Notes: generated by a model from the letters alone, not told the origin. Shown: positions 53,277-62,817, counted from the stretch's first letter. The stretch is 64,000 nt of DNA from Tautonia plasticadhaerens (GCF_007752535.1 NZ_CP036426.1:5828001-5892000); one strand, 5' to 3'. Numbers and translations are program-made.

Positions 53277-54863
53277 ATGCCTCATCCCGACCGCCCGACG
53301 ACGCTCCGATACGGCGGGGCGGCCCTCGCCGTCCTCATCGCCACGATCGCCCGCCTGGTGCTCGACCCGGCGTTGGGCGACCTGTTCCCCTTCGCCACAC
53401 TCTTCATCGCCGTGCTGGTCGTCGCCCGGTACGGGGGCCGAGGCCCCGCCCTGCTGGCGACCGCCCTCGGCGCCCTGGCCTCGGCACGCTTCCTCCTGCC
53501 GCCCCGTGACCGCCTCGCCGTGCGGGGGTTCGAGAGCCAGGCCGGGCTGCTCCTCTACCTGGCCGTGGGCGTCGGCATCGCCCTGCTCGGCGGGGCCATG
53601 CGTGCCGCCCGGAAGCGGGCCGAGGCCGACGCCGGGGAGGCCGACGAACAGCGGGAGCGGCTGCGGGTGATGCTGACCAGCATCGGCGATGCGGTCATCG
53701 CCGCCGACGCCCAGGGGCGGGTCGGATACCTCAATCCGGTCGCCGAGGCGTTGACCGGGCGGACGACCTCCGAGGCGACCGGTCAGCCGCTCGAAGCGGC
53801 CTTCCCGATCCTCGACGAGGAGACCCGCCGGGCGGTCGAGATTCCGGTCAGGAGGGTGCTGCGAGAGGGCGTCGTCGTCGGCCTGGCGAACCATACGGTC
53901 CTGATCGCCGCCGACGGCACGGAGCGGGCGATCGAGGGCAGCGCCGCCCCGGTCAAGGACGCCGCAGGCCGGCTGCGGGGCGTGGTCCTCGTGTTCCGGG
54001 ATGCGACCGAGCGGCGTGCTGCGGAGCGGGCGTTGCGGGCGAGCGAGGCCCGCAACTCGGCGATCCTACTGACAGCCCTGGACGCCATCGTCACCATAGA
54101 CCACGAGGGCAAGGTCGTCGATTGGAACCCGGCGGCCGAGGCGACCTTCGGCTACCGCCGAGCGGCGTCCTTGGGCCGGGAGCTGGCCGGGTTGATCGTC
54201 CCGCCGTCGCTGCGGGAGGCCCACCGCCGGGGCCTGGCCCGCTACCTTGCGACCGGCGAGGGGACGGTCCTGGACCGGCGGATCGAGGTCACGGCGCTGC
54301 GGGCCGACGGGTCGGAGTTCCCCGCCGAGCTGGCCATCACCCGCATCCCCGGCGACGGCCCGCCGCTGTTCACCGCCTACGCCGGGACTTTTCGGAGCAC
54401 AAGGAGTCCGAACTCCGCCGCAGCGCCCGGCTCGCCGTCACTCAAGTCCTGGCCGAGGCGGCCACGGTCCGGGAGGCGGCCCCCCTCATCCTGCGGGCCG
54501 TCTGCGAGGGGCTCGGATGGGATCTGGGGGCGATCTGGGGGGTGGATCGGGATGGCGAGCGGCTGCGTTGCGTCGAGCTCTGGCATACGCCATCGCTCCG
54601 GGCCGAGGAGTTCGTGGAAGTCAGCCGGGAGATCACCTTCTCGCCGGGGGTGGGCCTGCCCGGTCGGGTCTGGAGCGGGGGCCGACCCGCATGGATCGCC
54701 GATGTCGGCCCCGACCCGAACTTCCCCCGTGCGCCGGCCGCCGTCGCCGGGGGCCTGCACGGGGCCTTCGGCTTCCCGATCCGGCTCGGGTCCGAGATCC
54801 TCGGGGTCATCGAGTTCTTCAGCCGGGAGATGCGGGAGCCGGACGACGACCTGCTGGAGATGA
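53277..54863 (+). CDS. Multi-PAS hybrid histidine kinase, N-terminal part (frameshifted)
   Basis: From the ATG at 53277: a KdpD-like DUF4118 membrane region with about four helices (AALAVLIATIARLVL, FPFATLFIAVLVVARY, LLATALGALASARFLL, LLLYLAVGVGIALLGG), then PAS1 (about 125-245, with a PAC-type VVLVFRDATERRAAE) and PAS2 (about 250-370). Correct sequence ends near base 54383; the tail to 54863 is out of frame and Pro/Arg-rich. The rest of the protein continues one frame over from 54383. The two parts are one gene of about 1311 residues interrupted by a one-base deletion in a C-run. Confidence 0.8.
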   Translation: MPHPDRPTTLRYGGAALAVLIATIARLVLDPALGDLFPFATLFIAVLVVARYGGRGPALLATALGALASARFLLPPRDRLAVRGFESQAGLLLYLAVGVGIALLGGAMRAARKRAEADAGEADEQRERLRVMLTSIGDAVIAADAQGRVGYLNPVAEALTGRTTSEATGQPLEAAFPILDEETRRAVEIPVRRVLREGVVVGLANHTVLIAADGTERAIEGSAAPVKDAAGRLRGVVLVFRDATERRAAERALRASEARNSAILLTALDAIVTIDHEGKVVDWNPAAEATFGYRRAASLGRELAGLIVPPSLREAHRRGLARYLATGEGTVLDRRIEVTALRADGSEFPAELAITRIPGDGPPLFTAYAGTFRSTRSPNSAAAPGSPSLKSWPRRPRSGRRPPSSCGPSARGSDGIWGRSGGWIGMASGCVASSSGIRHRSGPRSSWKSAGRSPSRRGWACPVGSGAGADPHGSPMSAPTRTSPVRRPPSPGACTGPSASRSGSGPRSSGSSSSSAGRCGSRTTTCWR

Positions 54864-57211
54864 TGGCGAGCATCGGCGGCCAGGTCGGGCAGTTCATCGA
54901 GCGGCGATGGGCCGAGGAGGCGTTGCGAGAAAGCGAGGGGCGGTTCGCCCGGTTCATGCAGCACCTCCCCGGCCTGGCCTGGATCAAGGACGCCGAGGGC
55001 CGCTACGTCTACGCCAACGAGGCCGCCGAGCGGGCCTTCCGCGCCCCTCGGTCGGACCTCTACGGCCGGACCGACGAGGAGGTCTTCCCGCCCGAGACCG
55101 CCGCCCAGTTCCGGGGGCACGACCGGCGGGCGCTGGGGTCCGGCGAGGGCGTGCAGGTGGTCGAGACGCTGGAGCACGAGGACGGGGTGCTGCATCACTC
55201 GCTGGTCAGCAAGTTCTCGATGCCCGGCCCGGCGGGCGAGGCGGCGCTGGTCGGCGGGATCGCCATCGACGTCACCGAGCGGCTGCGGGCCGAGGAGGCG
55301 CTGCGCCGGAGCGAGGAGCGGCTACGGCTGATCGTCGAGAGCGCCACCGACTACGCCATCTTCACCCTCGACCCGGATGGCAGGGTCGCCAGCTGGAACT
55401 CGGGGGCGAGGAACCTGCTCGGCTACGAGGAGCGGGAGATCGTCGGCAAGGATGGCTCGCTCCTGTTCATCCCGGAGGACATCGAGCGGGGCGTCCCCGA
55501 GCAGGAGATCCGCAAGGCGCTCGACCAGGGCCGGGCCGAGAACGAGCGCTGGCACGTCCGCAAGGACGGCACCCGCTTCTGGGCCAGCGGCCTGCTGATG
55601 CCGATGCGGGACGGCGGCGAGGTCGTCGGCCTGCTGAAGATCATGCGGGACACGACCGAGCAGAAGCGGACCGAGCAGGAGCTGGCGGTCAGCCGGGAGC
55701 GGCTGGACCTGGTGGTCAACTCCAGCGAGGTCGGCCTGTGGTACTGCGACCTGCCGTTCGATCGGCTGATCTGGAATGCCAAGTGCAAGGAGCACTTCGG
55801 CCTGCCGCCGGATGCCGAGGTGACGATCGACACGTTCTACGAGCGGCTCCACCCGGACGACCGGGAGCCCACCCGGCGGGCGATCGGGCGGTCGATCGAG
55901 GGCCGCAGCGAGTACGACGCCGAGTTCCGCACGGTCGATCCGCAGGGGCGGGTGCGGTGGGTCCGGGCCATCGGCCAGCCGTTCTACGACGTGGAGGGGA
56001 CGCCGCTGCGGTTCGACGGCATCACGGTGGACGTGACAGGGCGTATCCGGCAGGAGGAGGCGCTGCGGGAGGCCGACCGGCGCAAGGACGAGTTCCTGGC
56101 GACGTTGGCCCACGAGCTGCGCAACCCCCTGGCCCCGATCCGCACGGCCCTGCACCTGATGGCCCGCCCCGACGGGTCCGGGGGCGGCCACGAGCCGGAG
56201 CGGGCGATGGCCGAGCGGCAGGTGGTCCACCTGGCGAGGCTGATCGACGACCTGATGGACGTGGCCCGCATCAGCAAGGGGAAGCTGGATCTGCACACGG
56301 AGGTCGTGGACCTGCACACGGTCGTGCGGCAGGCGGTCGAGACGGCACGCACCCACATCGACGACCGCCGCCACCGGCTGACGGTCTCAATCCCCGAGGG
56401 GCCGATCCTGCTGGAGGCCGACCCGACGAGGCTGGAGCAGGTCTTCTGGAACCTGCTGAACAACGCCGCCAAGTACACCGAACCCGGCGGGCAGATCGAC
56501 CTGACGGCGGAGACCGTGGACGGCCAGGTCGTCGTGCGGGTGCGGGACACGGGCATCGGCATCGACCCCGAGATGCTGCCCCGGCTGTTCCAGATGTTCG
56601 TCCAGGTCGGCGAGCACAGGCAGCATGCCCAGGGCGGGCTGGGGATCGGCCTGGGCCTGGTGCGGACGCTGGTCGAGCTGCACGGCGGCACGATCGAGGC
56701 GCACAGCGAGGGGCCGGGCACCGGCAGCGAGTTCGTCGTCCGGCTGCCCATGCTCCTGGCCACGTCGCCCGTGCCGACCCGGCCGGGGGGCGATCGGCGT
56801 CGGGACACCGAGGCGGACGTGCCCCGACGCCGCATCCTGATCGTGGACGACAACGCCGATGCGGCCAACGTCCTGGCCAAGCTGCTGGGCAGGCTCCACG
56901 GCCAGGACGTGCGGGTGGCTCACGACGGCCCGGCGGGGCTGGAGGCGGCCGAGGCGTTCCGGCCCGAGGTCGCCCTGCTGGACATCGGGCTGCCGGGGAT
57001 GAGCGGTCACGAGGTGGCCCGGACGCTCCGAGGGCAACCCGGTGGTGAACAGATGACGCTCATCGCCCTGACCGGCTGGGGCCAGGAGGCAGATCGCCAG
57101 CGGTCGAAGGAGGCGGGGTTCGACCTCCACCTCGTCAAGCCGGTGGACCCGGACGACCTGATCGAGCTGCTCCGCACGATCGCCCCCCGGACCACCCCGA
57201 CCGACGGATGA
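54383..57211 (+). CDS. Multi-PAS hybrid histidine kinase, C-terminal part
   Basis: Continuation of the kinase in the shifted frame, starting at RDFSEHKESELRR. A GAF domain (about 54430-54900) is followed by three PAS domains (about 54940-55260, 55300-55660 and 55690-56040). HisKA has the acceptor His in FLATLAHELRNPLAPIRTAL, and HATPase has FWNLLNNAAKYTEPGG and DTGIGIDPEMLPRLFQMF. A C-terminal receiver (RILIVDDNADAANVL, LLDIGLPGMSGHEVA) shows the hybrid type. No start codon with a ribosome site is evident at the junction, so the half is probably only made if the frame is intact. Confidence 0.85.
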   Translation, partial: RDFSEHKESELRRSARLAVTQVLAEAATVREAAPLILRAVCEGLGWDLGAIWGVDRDGERLRCVELWHTPSLRAEEFVEVSREITFSPGVGLPGRVWSGGRPAWIADVGPDPNFPRAPAAVAGGLHGAFGFPIRLGSEILGVIEFFSREMREPDDDLLEMMASIGGQVGQFIERRWAEEALRESEGRFARFMQHLPGLAWIKDAEGRYVYANEAAERAFRAPRSDLYGRTDEEVFPPETAAQFRGHDRRALGSGEGVQVVETLEHEDGVLHHSLVSKFSMPGPAGEAALVGGIAIDVTERLRAEEALRRSEERLRLIVESATDYAIFTLDPDGRVASWNSGARNLLGYEEREIVGKDGSLLFIPEDIERGVPEQEIRKALDQGRAENERWHVRKDGTRFWASGLLMPMRDGGEVVGLLKIMRDTTEQKRTEQELAVSRERLDLVVNSSEVGLWYCDLPFDRLIWNAKCKEHFGLPPDAEVTIDTFYERLHPDDREPTRRAIGRSIEGRSEYDAEFRTVDPQGRVRWVRAIGQPFYDVEGTPLRFDGITVDVTGRIRQEEALREADRRKDEFLATLAHELRNPLAPIRTALHLMARPDGSGGGHEPERAMAERQVVHLARLIDDLMDVARISKGKLDLHTEVVDLHTVVRQAVETARTHIDDRRHRLTVSIPEGPILLEADPTRLEQVFWNLLNNAAKYTEPGGQIDLTAETVDGQVVVRVRDTGIGIDPEMLPRLFQMFVQVGEHRQHAQGGLGIGLGLVRTLVELHGGTIEAHSEGPGTGSEFVVRLPMLLATSPVPTRPGGDRRRDTEADVPRRRILIVDDNADAANVLAKLLGRLHGQDVRVAHDGPAGLEAAEAFRPEVALLDIGLPGMSGHEVARTLRGQPGGEQMTLIALTGWGQEADRQRSKEAGFDLHLVKPVDPDDLIELLRTIAPRTTPTDG

Positions 57212-57317
57212 CGTCCCTCGTGACGGCACGATCCCCGCATCGAGCCCGACGGCCAGGGGACGCCTGACGGGCGTGCCTCCGACGAGCCGACCTGCTTTAA
57301 TTCCGCTGTTGAACTAT

Positions 57318-57346
57318 TTGACTCTCGAACTTGCGGTGCCTATCAT
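57318..57346 (+). promoter_or_regulatory. Candidate promoter at the MarR gene
   Basis: TTGACT (57318-57323) and TATCAT (57341-57346) are 17 bases apart. The -10 box overlaps the ATG at 57345; if the promoter is used, translation must start downstream, for example at ATG 57387. Confidence 0.4.
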
Positions 57347-57791
57347 GTCGGACGGCGGGGGAGGCGGGCCGGATGCCTGCGGGATCATGGCGAACCTCTG
57401 GCGGCTGATCCAGGCCGTCGTGGACGACTCGGAGCCGGAGCTGGAGGCGTTGGGCCTGTCGGCCAAGGCGTTCTTCCTGCTGGAGGCGGTCGGGGAGCAC
57501 CCCTTCCCGGCCGTGCTCGCCCGCCGGATGCACCTGCCGCCGCCGACGGTGACCTACCTCGTCAAGCAGCTGGAGGAGCGGGGCTTCCTCGTGCGCCAAC
57601 CCGAGCCGGGCGACCTGCGGAAGTTCCGCCTGGTCCAGACGGAGGCGGGGCGAGAGGCCCTGCGGCGGGGCCAGGAGGCGCTGAGCCTTGCCCTGGGCAA
57701 GCGCCTGGGGCGGCTGAGGCGGGGGGAGGTCGGCGCCTTCGACCGGATGGTCGGGCGGCTCGCCGGCAACGGCGAGGCCCCCGAAGCCTGA
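57345..57791 (+). CDS. MarR-family transcriptional regulator
   Basis: 148 residues from ATG 57345; ATG 57387 (MANLWRLIQAVVDD) is a plausible shorter start. The winged helix-turn-helix reads FPAVLARRMHLPPPTVTYLV then KQLEERGFLVRQPEPGDLRK with the wing and the typical D-x-R. MarR proteins repress neighbouring genes and release DNA on binding phenolic or oxidising ligands. The SDR and aldo-keto reductase genes directly downstream are likely targets. Confidence 0.88.
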   Translation: MSDGGGGGPDACGIMANLWRLIQAVVDDSEPELEALGLSAKAFFLLEAVGEHPFPAVLARRMHLPPPTVTYLVKQLEERGFLVRQPEPGDLRKFRLVQTEAGREALRRGQEALSLALGKRLGRLRRGEVGAFDRMVGRLAGNGEAPEA

Positions 57792-57877
57792 GCGGGCGTG
57801 AATCCGATCGCCGGGGAAACGCCGCCACGACCGTCGTGGGCGGCCCCGGAGATCGTCCGTACCGGAGGAGCGTCGTG

Positions 57878-58657
57878 ATGGGACTCGAAGGGAAGGTCGC
57901 CGTCGTGACCGGGGCATCCAGGGGCATCGGCCGGGCCATCGCCCTGCGGCTGGCACGAGACGGGGCCTTGGTCTGCGTCAACTACCGGAGCAACGCCGAG
58001 GCGGCCCAGGCCGTCGTCGGGGAGGTCGAGGCGGCCGGCGGCGAGGCGTTCGCCCTGCCGGCCGACGTGGGATCGGTCGAGCAGGTCGGCCGGTTCTTCG
58101 AGGCGCTCGACGCCGAGCTGGACGCCCGCCGGGGCGACCGCCGGTTCGACATCCTGGTCAACAACGCCGGGATCGCAGAGATCATCCCGGTGAGCACGAC
58201 CACCGAGAAGGCGTTCGACCGGGTCTTCGCCACGAACGTCAAGGGGCCGTTCTTCGTCACCCAGCAGGCCCTCCCCCGCCTGCGGGACGGCGGCCGGGTC
58301 ATCAACGTCTCGTCGAACCTCTCCCGCAACCCGATGCCGATGGCGATGGCCTACTGCATGACCAAGGCGGCGATCGACAACTTCACCGTCGGCCTGGCGA
58401 TCGAACTCGGCCGGCGGGGCATCACGGTCAACACGCTGGCCCCCGGCCTGACGGCCACCGACCTGAACGCCCCGATGCGGGACGACCCGAAGCTCGTCGA
58501 GATCTACTCGGCCATGACGGCGCTGGGGCGAATCGGCGAGGCCGGGGACATCGCCAGGGCGGCGGCGTTCCTGGCCTCCGACGACTCGGCCTGGGTGACC
58601 GGGCAATACCTGGAGGCCAGCGGCGGGCTCGGCCTGGTGGCCCCCGGTCACGGCTGA
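57878..58657 (+). CDS. Short-chain dehydrogenase/reductase
   Basis: 259 residues from the ATG at 57878, with a GGAGGAG site 8 bases upstream. Classical SDR signatures: cofactor loop VTGASRGIGRA, ILVNNAGIAE, the catalytic Ser in VINVSSNLSRN, and the Tyr-Lys pair in AYCMTKAAID. The end GYxEASGGLGL fits a FabG-like NADP(H) enzyme. Located between marR and the aldo-keto reductase, it is probably part of an aldehyde or quinone detoxification group. Confidence 0.92.
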   Translation: MGLEGKVAVVTGASRGIGRAIALRLARDGALVCVNYRSNAEAAQAVVGEVEAAGGEAFALPADVGSVEQVGRFFEALDAELDARRGDRRFDILVNNAGIAEIIPVSTTTEKAFDRVFATNVKGPFFVTQQALPRLRDGGRVINVSSNLSRNPMPMAMAYCMTKAAIDNFTVGLAIELGRRGITVNTLAPGLTATDLNAPMRDDPKLVEIYSAMTALGRIGEAGDIARAAAFLASDDSAWVTGQYLEASGGLGLVAPGHG

Positions 58658-58718
58658 GCGACGAATCTCGATCCCGTCAATTCGATTGCGGGACTTCATT
58701 CAGGACGGAGACCGGACC

Positions 58719-59753
58719 ATGCGCTATCGGCTGCTCGGAAACTCGGGCCTGCGGGTCTCGGAGCTGTGCCTCGGGACGATGACCTTCGGCGAGGACTGGG
58801 GCTGGGGCTCCTCGAAGGACGAGAGTCGCCGCATCCTCGACGCCTTCTTCGAGGCCGGCGGCAACTTCATCGACACGGCCAACGTCTACACCAACGGCAC
58901 CAGCGAGGCGCTGCTCGGCGAATTCCTCCAGGGCCGTCGGGACCAGGCCGTGCTGGCGACCAAGTACACCAACGCCATGCCCGGCACCGACCCCAACGCC
59001 GGCGGCAACGGGCGCAAGACCATGATGCGGTCGGTCGAGGCGAGCCTGAAGCGGCTGAAGACCGACTACATCGACCTGTACTGGCTCCACATCTGGGACC
59101 GGATCACGCCCCTGGAGGAGGTGATGCGGGCCTTCGACGACCTCGTGCGGCAGGGCAAGATCCTCCACGCCGGGGTCTCCGACATGGCGGCCTGGGCGGC
59201 GGCACGGGCCAACACGCTGGCCGAGCTGCGGGGCTGGTCGCCGTTCGTCGGCTTGCAGGTCGAGTACAGCCTGGTCGAGCGGACGGTGGAGCGGGAGCTG
59301 CTGCCGATGGCCGAGTCCCTGGGCCTGGGCGTGACGGCCTGGTCCCCCCTGGCCAGCGGCGTGCTGACCGGCAAGTACGCCGGGGGAAAGGCGGAGGCCG
59401 ACGCCCGGCTCCGCAACGACATGATGAAGGACTTCGCCCCGGCCGGCGACCGCATCGAGGCGATCGTCGCCGAGGTCCGGGCGATGGCCGAGGAGGTCGG
59501 CCGGTCGCCGGCGCAGGTGGCCCTGGCCTGGCTGCGGCAGCGGCCGACCCCGGTCATCCCCATCGTCGGGGCCAGGCGTTTGGAGCAATTCCGGGACAAC
59601 CTGGCCTGCCTCGGCCTTCGGCTCGACGAGGGGCAGGTCGGTCGGCTCGATGCGGCGAGCCGGGTGGAGCTGGGCTTCCCGCACGACTTCTACGCCAGGG
59701 ACATGGTGAAGGCCCTGGTCTCCGGCGGGATGGGAGACCGCATCGACGCCTGA
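58719..59753 (+). CDS. Aldo/keto reductase
   Basis: 344 residues from the ATG at 58719 (GGACGGAG site upstream). The TIM-barrel AKR pattern is clear: GNSGLRVSELCLGTMTFGED, FIDTANVYTNGTSEALLGEF with the catalytic Asp and Tyr, the Lys in ATKYTNAMPG, and His in DLYWLHIWDRITPLEE. NADPH-binding residues are in IPIVGARRLEQFRDNL. It reduces aldehydes or ketones in the cytosol. It follows the SDR gene by 61 bases. Confidence 0.94.
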   Translation: MRYRLLGNSGLRVSELCLGTMTFGEDWGWGSSKDESRRILDAFFEAGGNFIDTANVYTNGTSEALLGEFLQGRRDQAVLATKYTNAMPGTDPNAGGNGRKTMMRSVEASLKRLKTDYIDLYWLHIWDRITPLEEVMRAFDDLVRQGKILHAGVSDMAAWAAARANTLAELRGWSPFVGLQVEYSLVERTVERELLPMAESLGLGVTAWSPLASGVLTGKYAGGKAEADARLRNDMMKDFAPAGDRIEAIVAEVRAMAEEVGRSPAQVALAWLRQRPTPVIPIVGARRLEQFRDNLACLGLRLDEGQVGRLDAASRVELGFPHDFYARDMVKALVSGGMGDRIDA

Positions 59754-59950
59754 GCCGGGCTCAGGGATGGGGGGCCGCCCCGATCGGCGACATGGGGCGA
59801 ACCTCCCCCCGGCTCGGGGTGTCGCCCCGTCGGGGTTTGGATCGTGGCTTGGTCGGGAGGTGGGATTCTGGGCCGGCGTATCTGCCTGGGGGAGAATCGC
59901 TCCCATGGTGGAGCGTGGCGGGTCGATCGGCCCAGGCGAGGAGGCGAGTC

Positions 59951-60508
59951 ATGATCGAGGATGGGGGATCGACCGGCGATCGGGCCGCCGTGGCGGAGGA
60001 CTTCGTGGCCGAGGCCCGAATGAGCCTGGAGCTGGCTGTCTCCCTGATCCGGCACGGCGTCGGCCAGCTCGGCGACGAGCAGGTCTGGTGGCGGCCGAGG
60101 GAGGGGATGAACTCCGTCGGCAACCTGCTGCTGCACCTGGCCGGCAACCTCCGCCAGCGGTTCGGCTCGGTCATCGGCAGCGATCCCGACGACCGGGACC
60201 GCCTCGGCGAGTTCACCGAGCGGGGGCCGATCCCGAAGGATGAACTGCTCCGCCGCTTCGAGGAGGCCGCCGGTCGTGCCGACGTGATCCTGGCCGGTCT
60301 CACGTCGGAGCGGCTCGCCGAGACCTGCCGCTATCAGCTCCTCGCCGGGACGGCCGAGAAGTCGGTGCTCGGCGTCGTCCTCCAGACCTTGACTCACCTG
60401 TACGGCCATGCCCAGGAGATCCTGCACCTGACCCGGTTGCAGCTCGGCGAGGGCTACGTCTTCCGGCAGCCGGCGGGCGTGCCGCCCGAGCTGAGGGGCG
60501 GGGCCTAA
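59951..60508 (+). CDS. DinB-like/DUF1572 protein
   Basis: 185 residues from the ATG at 59951. It has a four-helix-bundle composition with the metal-type histidines of the DinB superfamily: NLLLHLAGNLRQRFGS and LTHLYGHAQEILHLTRLQLG. WWRPREGMNSVGNLL is typical of the DUF1572 subgroup. Members are thiol-transferase or metal-dependent enzymes of mostly unknown substrate. It follows the AKR gene after 197 bases without another gene. Confidence 0.85.
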   Translation: MIEDGGSTGDRAAVAEDFVAEARMSLELAVSLIRHGVGQLGDEQVWWRPREGMNSVGNLLLHLAGNLRQRFGSVIGSDPDDRDRLGEFTERGPIPKDELLRRFEEAAGRADVILAGLTSERLAETCRYQLLAGTAEKSVLGVVLQTLTHLYGHAQEILHLTRLQLGEGYVFRQPAGVPPELRGGA

Positions 60509-60581
60509 TCGGAAGCTGCAACGGCGGGATAGTTCGGGGGGATGGATGACCGACCCCTTCAGGAGCTGTTTGGAGTCGCCG

Positions 60582-61160
60582 ATGGGCAAGGTGTACGACG
60601 GGATCGACGATCGGCTGGCGGACTTCCTCGTTCGACAGCACGTCTTCTTCGTGGGGACGTCCCCGACCGACCCGGACGGCCACCTGAACGTCTCGCCCAA
60701 GGGCCTGGACACTTTCCGCCTCCTCGGACCTCGCTCGGTGGCCTACCTCGACCTGACCGGCAGCGGCATCGAGACGGTCGCCCACCTACGGGACAACGGC
60801 CGGATCACCCTGATGTTCTGCGCCTTCGAGGGTCGCCCGCTAATCGTGCGGCTCTATGGGAGGGGCCGGGTCGTGGAGCCCGGCGACGGCGAGTGGGGCG
60901 GGCTGATCGCCCGGTTCCCGGAGTATCCGGGTGTACGGTCGGTAATCGTGGTCGAGGTCGAGCGGGTCGCCGACTCGTGCGGCTACGCCGTGCCGCTCTA
61001 CGAGTACCGGGGCGAGCGTTCCCAGCTGATCGCCTACGCCGAGAAGAAGGGGCCGGAGGGCATGGAGCAGTACAAGGCCCGGAAGAACCGGGCGAGCATC
61101 GACGGGCTCGCCGGGCTGAGGATGGACCGCCTCGCCGACCAAGGGGCGACCGGGACATGA
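60582..61160 (+). CDS. Pyridoxamine 5'-phosphate oxidase-related FMN-binding protein
   Basis: 192 residues from the ATG at 60582, preceded by TTGGAG; an in-frame ATG at 60546 is possible. The split-barrel flavin fold shows FFVGTSPTDPDGHLNVSPKG, VAYLDLTGSGIETVAHLRDN and ITLMFCAFEGRPLIVRLYGR. Such proteins bind FMN or F420 and reduce small molecules. It converges on the ICMT-like gene downstream. Confidence 0.9.
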   Translation: MGKVYDGIDDRLADFLVRQHVFFVGTSPTDPDGHLNVSPKGLDTFRLLGPRSVAYLDLTGSGIETVAHLRDNGRITLMFCAFEGRPLIVRLYGRGRVVEPGDGEWGGLIARFPEYPGVRSVIVVEVERVADSCGYAVPLYEYRGERSQLIAYAEKKGPEGMEQYKARKNRASIDGLAGLRMDRLADQGATGT

Positions 61161-61211
61161 GCCGGGACGATATCTCGCAAGCCACGTCGGCCCCGATCGC
61201 CGTCGGGACGC

Positions 61212-61865
61212 TCACCACAGCCCCGGCATCAGGCGATACCGCACCCGCCGGGCGTAGCCGGCGTAGCCCTCCAGGCCCTCGTGCAGGAAGCGGTCCTCCA
61301 TCGCCGTGCGCCAGAGGAACATCCCGACGAGGGGGGCCAGCGGCACCAGCGACCACCACGAGCCCAGCGCCACGCCCCCGCACAGCGAGCCGACGATCAG
61401 CCCCGTGTAGCCGGGGTGGCGCAGGCGGGCGTAGGGGCCGGAGCTGACGAGCCGGTGGCCCCGCTCGGCCTGGATGCGGACCACCGGCGAGAAGAAGCGG
61501 TTGGCGGCCATGGCCCAGAGAGAGAGCCCCATCCCGGCGGCGTAGCCGGCCAGGGCGACGGCTTGCACGACGGCGGGGATGGGGCCGGACCAGCCGAAGC
61601 GGCCCACATCGAGCCCAGCCACGACGAGATGGGCCAGGATCATCGGCAGGGCGAGCCATCGCACCTGGCGGCTCCGGCCTCCCGGCCCCGGCCGCACTCG
61701 CTCCTTGCGGAGGTCGGGGTCCATGAAGGGGATGCCGGCCAGCAGCATCGTGGCATGGAGGGCGAGTACGGCCCAGAGCCAGGGCAGGTCGATGCGGCCG
61801 GCCGAGGCGAACAGAATCGCCGCCAGGAGGAACTCCACCATCAAGGCCCGCAAGATCATCGCCAT
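61212..61865 (-). CDS. Isoprenylcysteine carboxyl methyltransferase-like membrane protein
   Basis: 217 residues with about five membrane helices. The C-terminal ICMT/PEMT signature is present: GHRLVSSGPYARLRHPGYTG, and the end FLHEGLEGYAGYARRVRYRL matches the family's E-x2-L...G-Y-x-x-Y pattern. It is an integral-membrane SAM methyltransferase, substrate unknown. Start at ATG 61865, with GGAGGCAAGGGG upstream and a well-formed promoter 50 bases before. Confidence 0.9.
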   Translation of the reverse strand: MAMILRALMVEFLLAAILFASAGRIDLPWLWAVLALHATMLLAGIPFMDPDLRKERVRPGPGGRSRQVRWLALPMILAHLVVAGLDVGRFGWSGPIPAVVQAVALAGYAAGMGLSLWAMAANRFFSPVVRIQAERGHRLVSSGPYARLRHPGYTGLIVGSLCGGVALGSWWSLVPLAPLVGMFLWRTAMEDRFLHEGLEGYAGYARRVRYRLMPGLW

Positions 61866-61915
61866 CCCCTTGCCTCCTCTGGTTCCACTGAGCCGAACCG
61901 TTGGTTCCTGGCTCC

Positions 61916-61943
61916 ATCCTAGAGTGGTTTTAGTGATTGTCAA
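61916..61943 (-). promoter_or_regulatory. Promoter of the ICMT-like gene
   Basis: On the minus strand TTGACA (61943-61938), a perfect -35 box, is followed 16 bases later by TAGGAT (61921-61916). The surrounding 60 bases are strikingly AT-rich, unlike the rest of the window. Confidence 0.65.
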
Positions 61944-62093
61944 TCTAATTTTTTGGTCATCCAAAAACAAAACGTACCGCCTACGCCAGCTGACTCCTCC
62001 GACGAATCGTCCGCCGGGGGCTTGGCGTGCGACAATCGTCGGCAGCGTCGGACGAATCACCGTCAAATGTCGAGAGAACGGGAGGGCACGGCG

Positions 62094-62693
62094 ATGGGCT
62101 GGTTCGGGCCGAGCAAGGACGAGGTGTGGCGACGGTTGGGCGAGGAGATCGACGCCGACTTCATCGACGGCGGCTTCTGGAAGGGCAGCAAGGTCCAGGC
62201 CCACGTCGGCCCCTGGACGGTGACGCTCGATACCTTCACGGTCTCGACGGGCAAGTCGCACGTCACCTACACCCGGATGCGTGCCCCCTACGTCAACCCG
62301 GAGGGGCTCCGGTTCACCGTCTACCGCAAGGGCCTCTTCAGCGAGCTGGGCAAGCTGCTGGGCATGCAGGACATCGAGGTCGGCGACCCCGAGTTCGACG
62401 AGGCGTTCATCGTCAAGGGGACCGACGAGTCGAGGGTCCGGGAGCTGTTCTCCGACCCGGAGGTCCGGGCGCTGGCCCTGTTGCAGCCGAAGATCCGACT
62501 GACGGTCAAGGACAGCGAGGGGTGGTTCGGCCCGTCGTTCCCCGAGGGGGTGGACGAGCTGCACTTCCAGGTCGTCGGCGTGATCAAGGAGGTGGACCGG
62601 CTCAAGGGCCTGTTCGAGCTGTTCGCCGCCGTGCTGGACCGGCTCTGCCGCATCGGGTCGGCCCACGAGCAGGAGCCGGGGGTGTCCCTCTGA
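62094..62693 (+). CDS. Conserved-type protein of unknown function
   Basis: 199 residues from the ATG at 62094. It begins MGWFGPSKDEVWRRLGEEID and has an alternating beta/alpha pattern reminiscent of DUF3137-like proteins, including YVNPEGLRFTVYRKGLFSEL and DEAFIVKGTDESRVRELFSD. No signal, membrane segment or catalytic motif was seen. The assignment to a family is weak. It is divergent from the ICMT-like gene. Confidence 0.75.
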   Translation: MGWFGPSKDEVWRRLGEEIDADFIDGGFWKGSKVQAHVGPWTVTLDTFTVSTGKSHVTYTRMRAPYVNPEGLRFTVYRKGLFSELGKLLGMQDIEVGDPEFDEAFIVKGTDESRVRELFSDPEVRALALLQPKIRLTVKDSEGWFGPSFPEGVDELHFQVVGVIKEVDRLKGLFELFAAVLDRLCRIGSAHEQEPGVSL

Positions 62694-62817
62694 CCCCCGT
62701 CCGGTACGTCAGGACGGGCTGCCATGACGTGACGAGCTGCCTGCCTCCCCCTGCTGACTGGCTGCTGACCGAGCCCGTAGAATACCCCGTGGGCGGATGA
62801 CACACCGGGGGCAGGGT

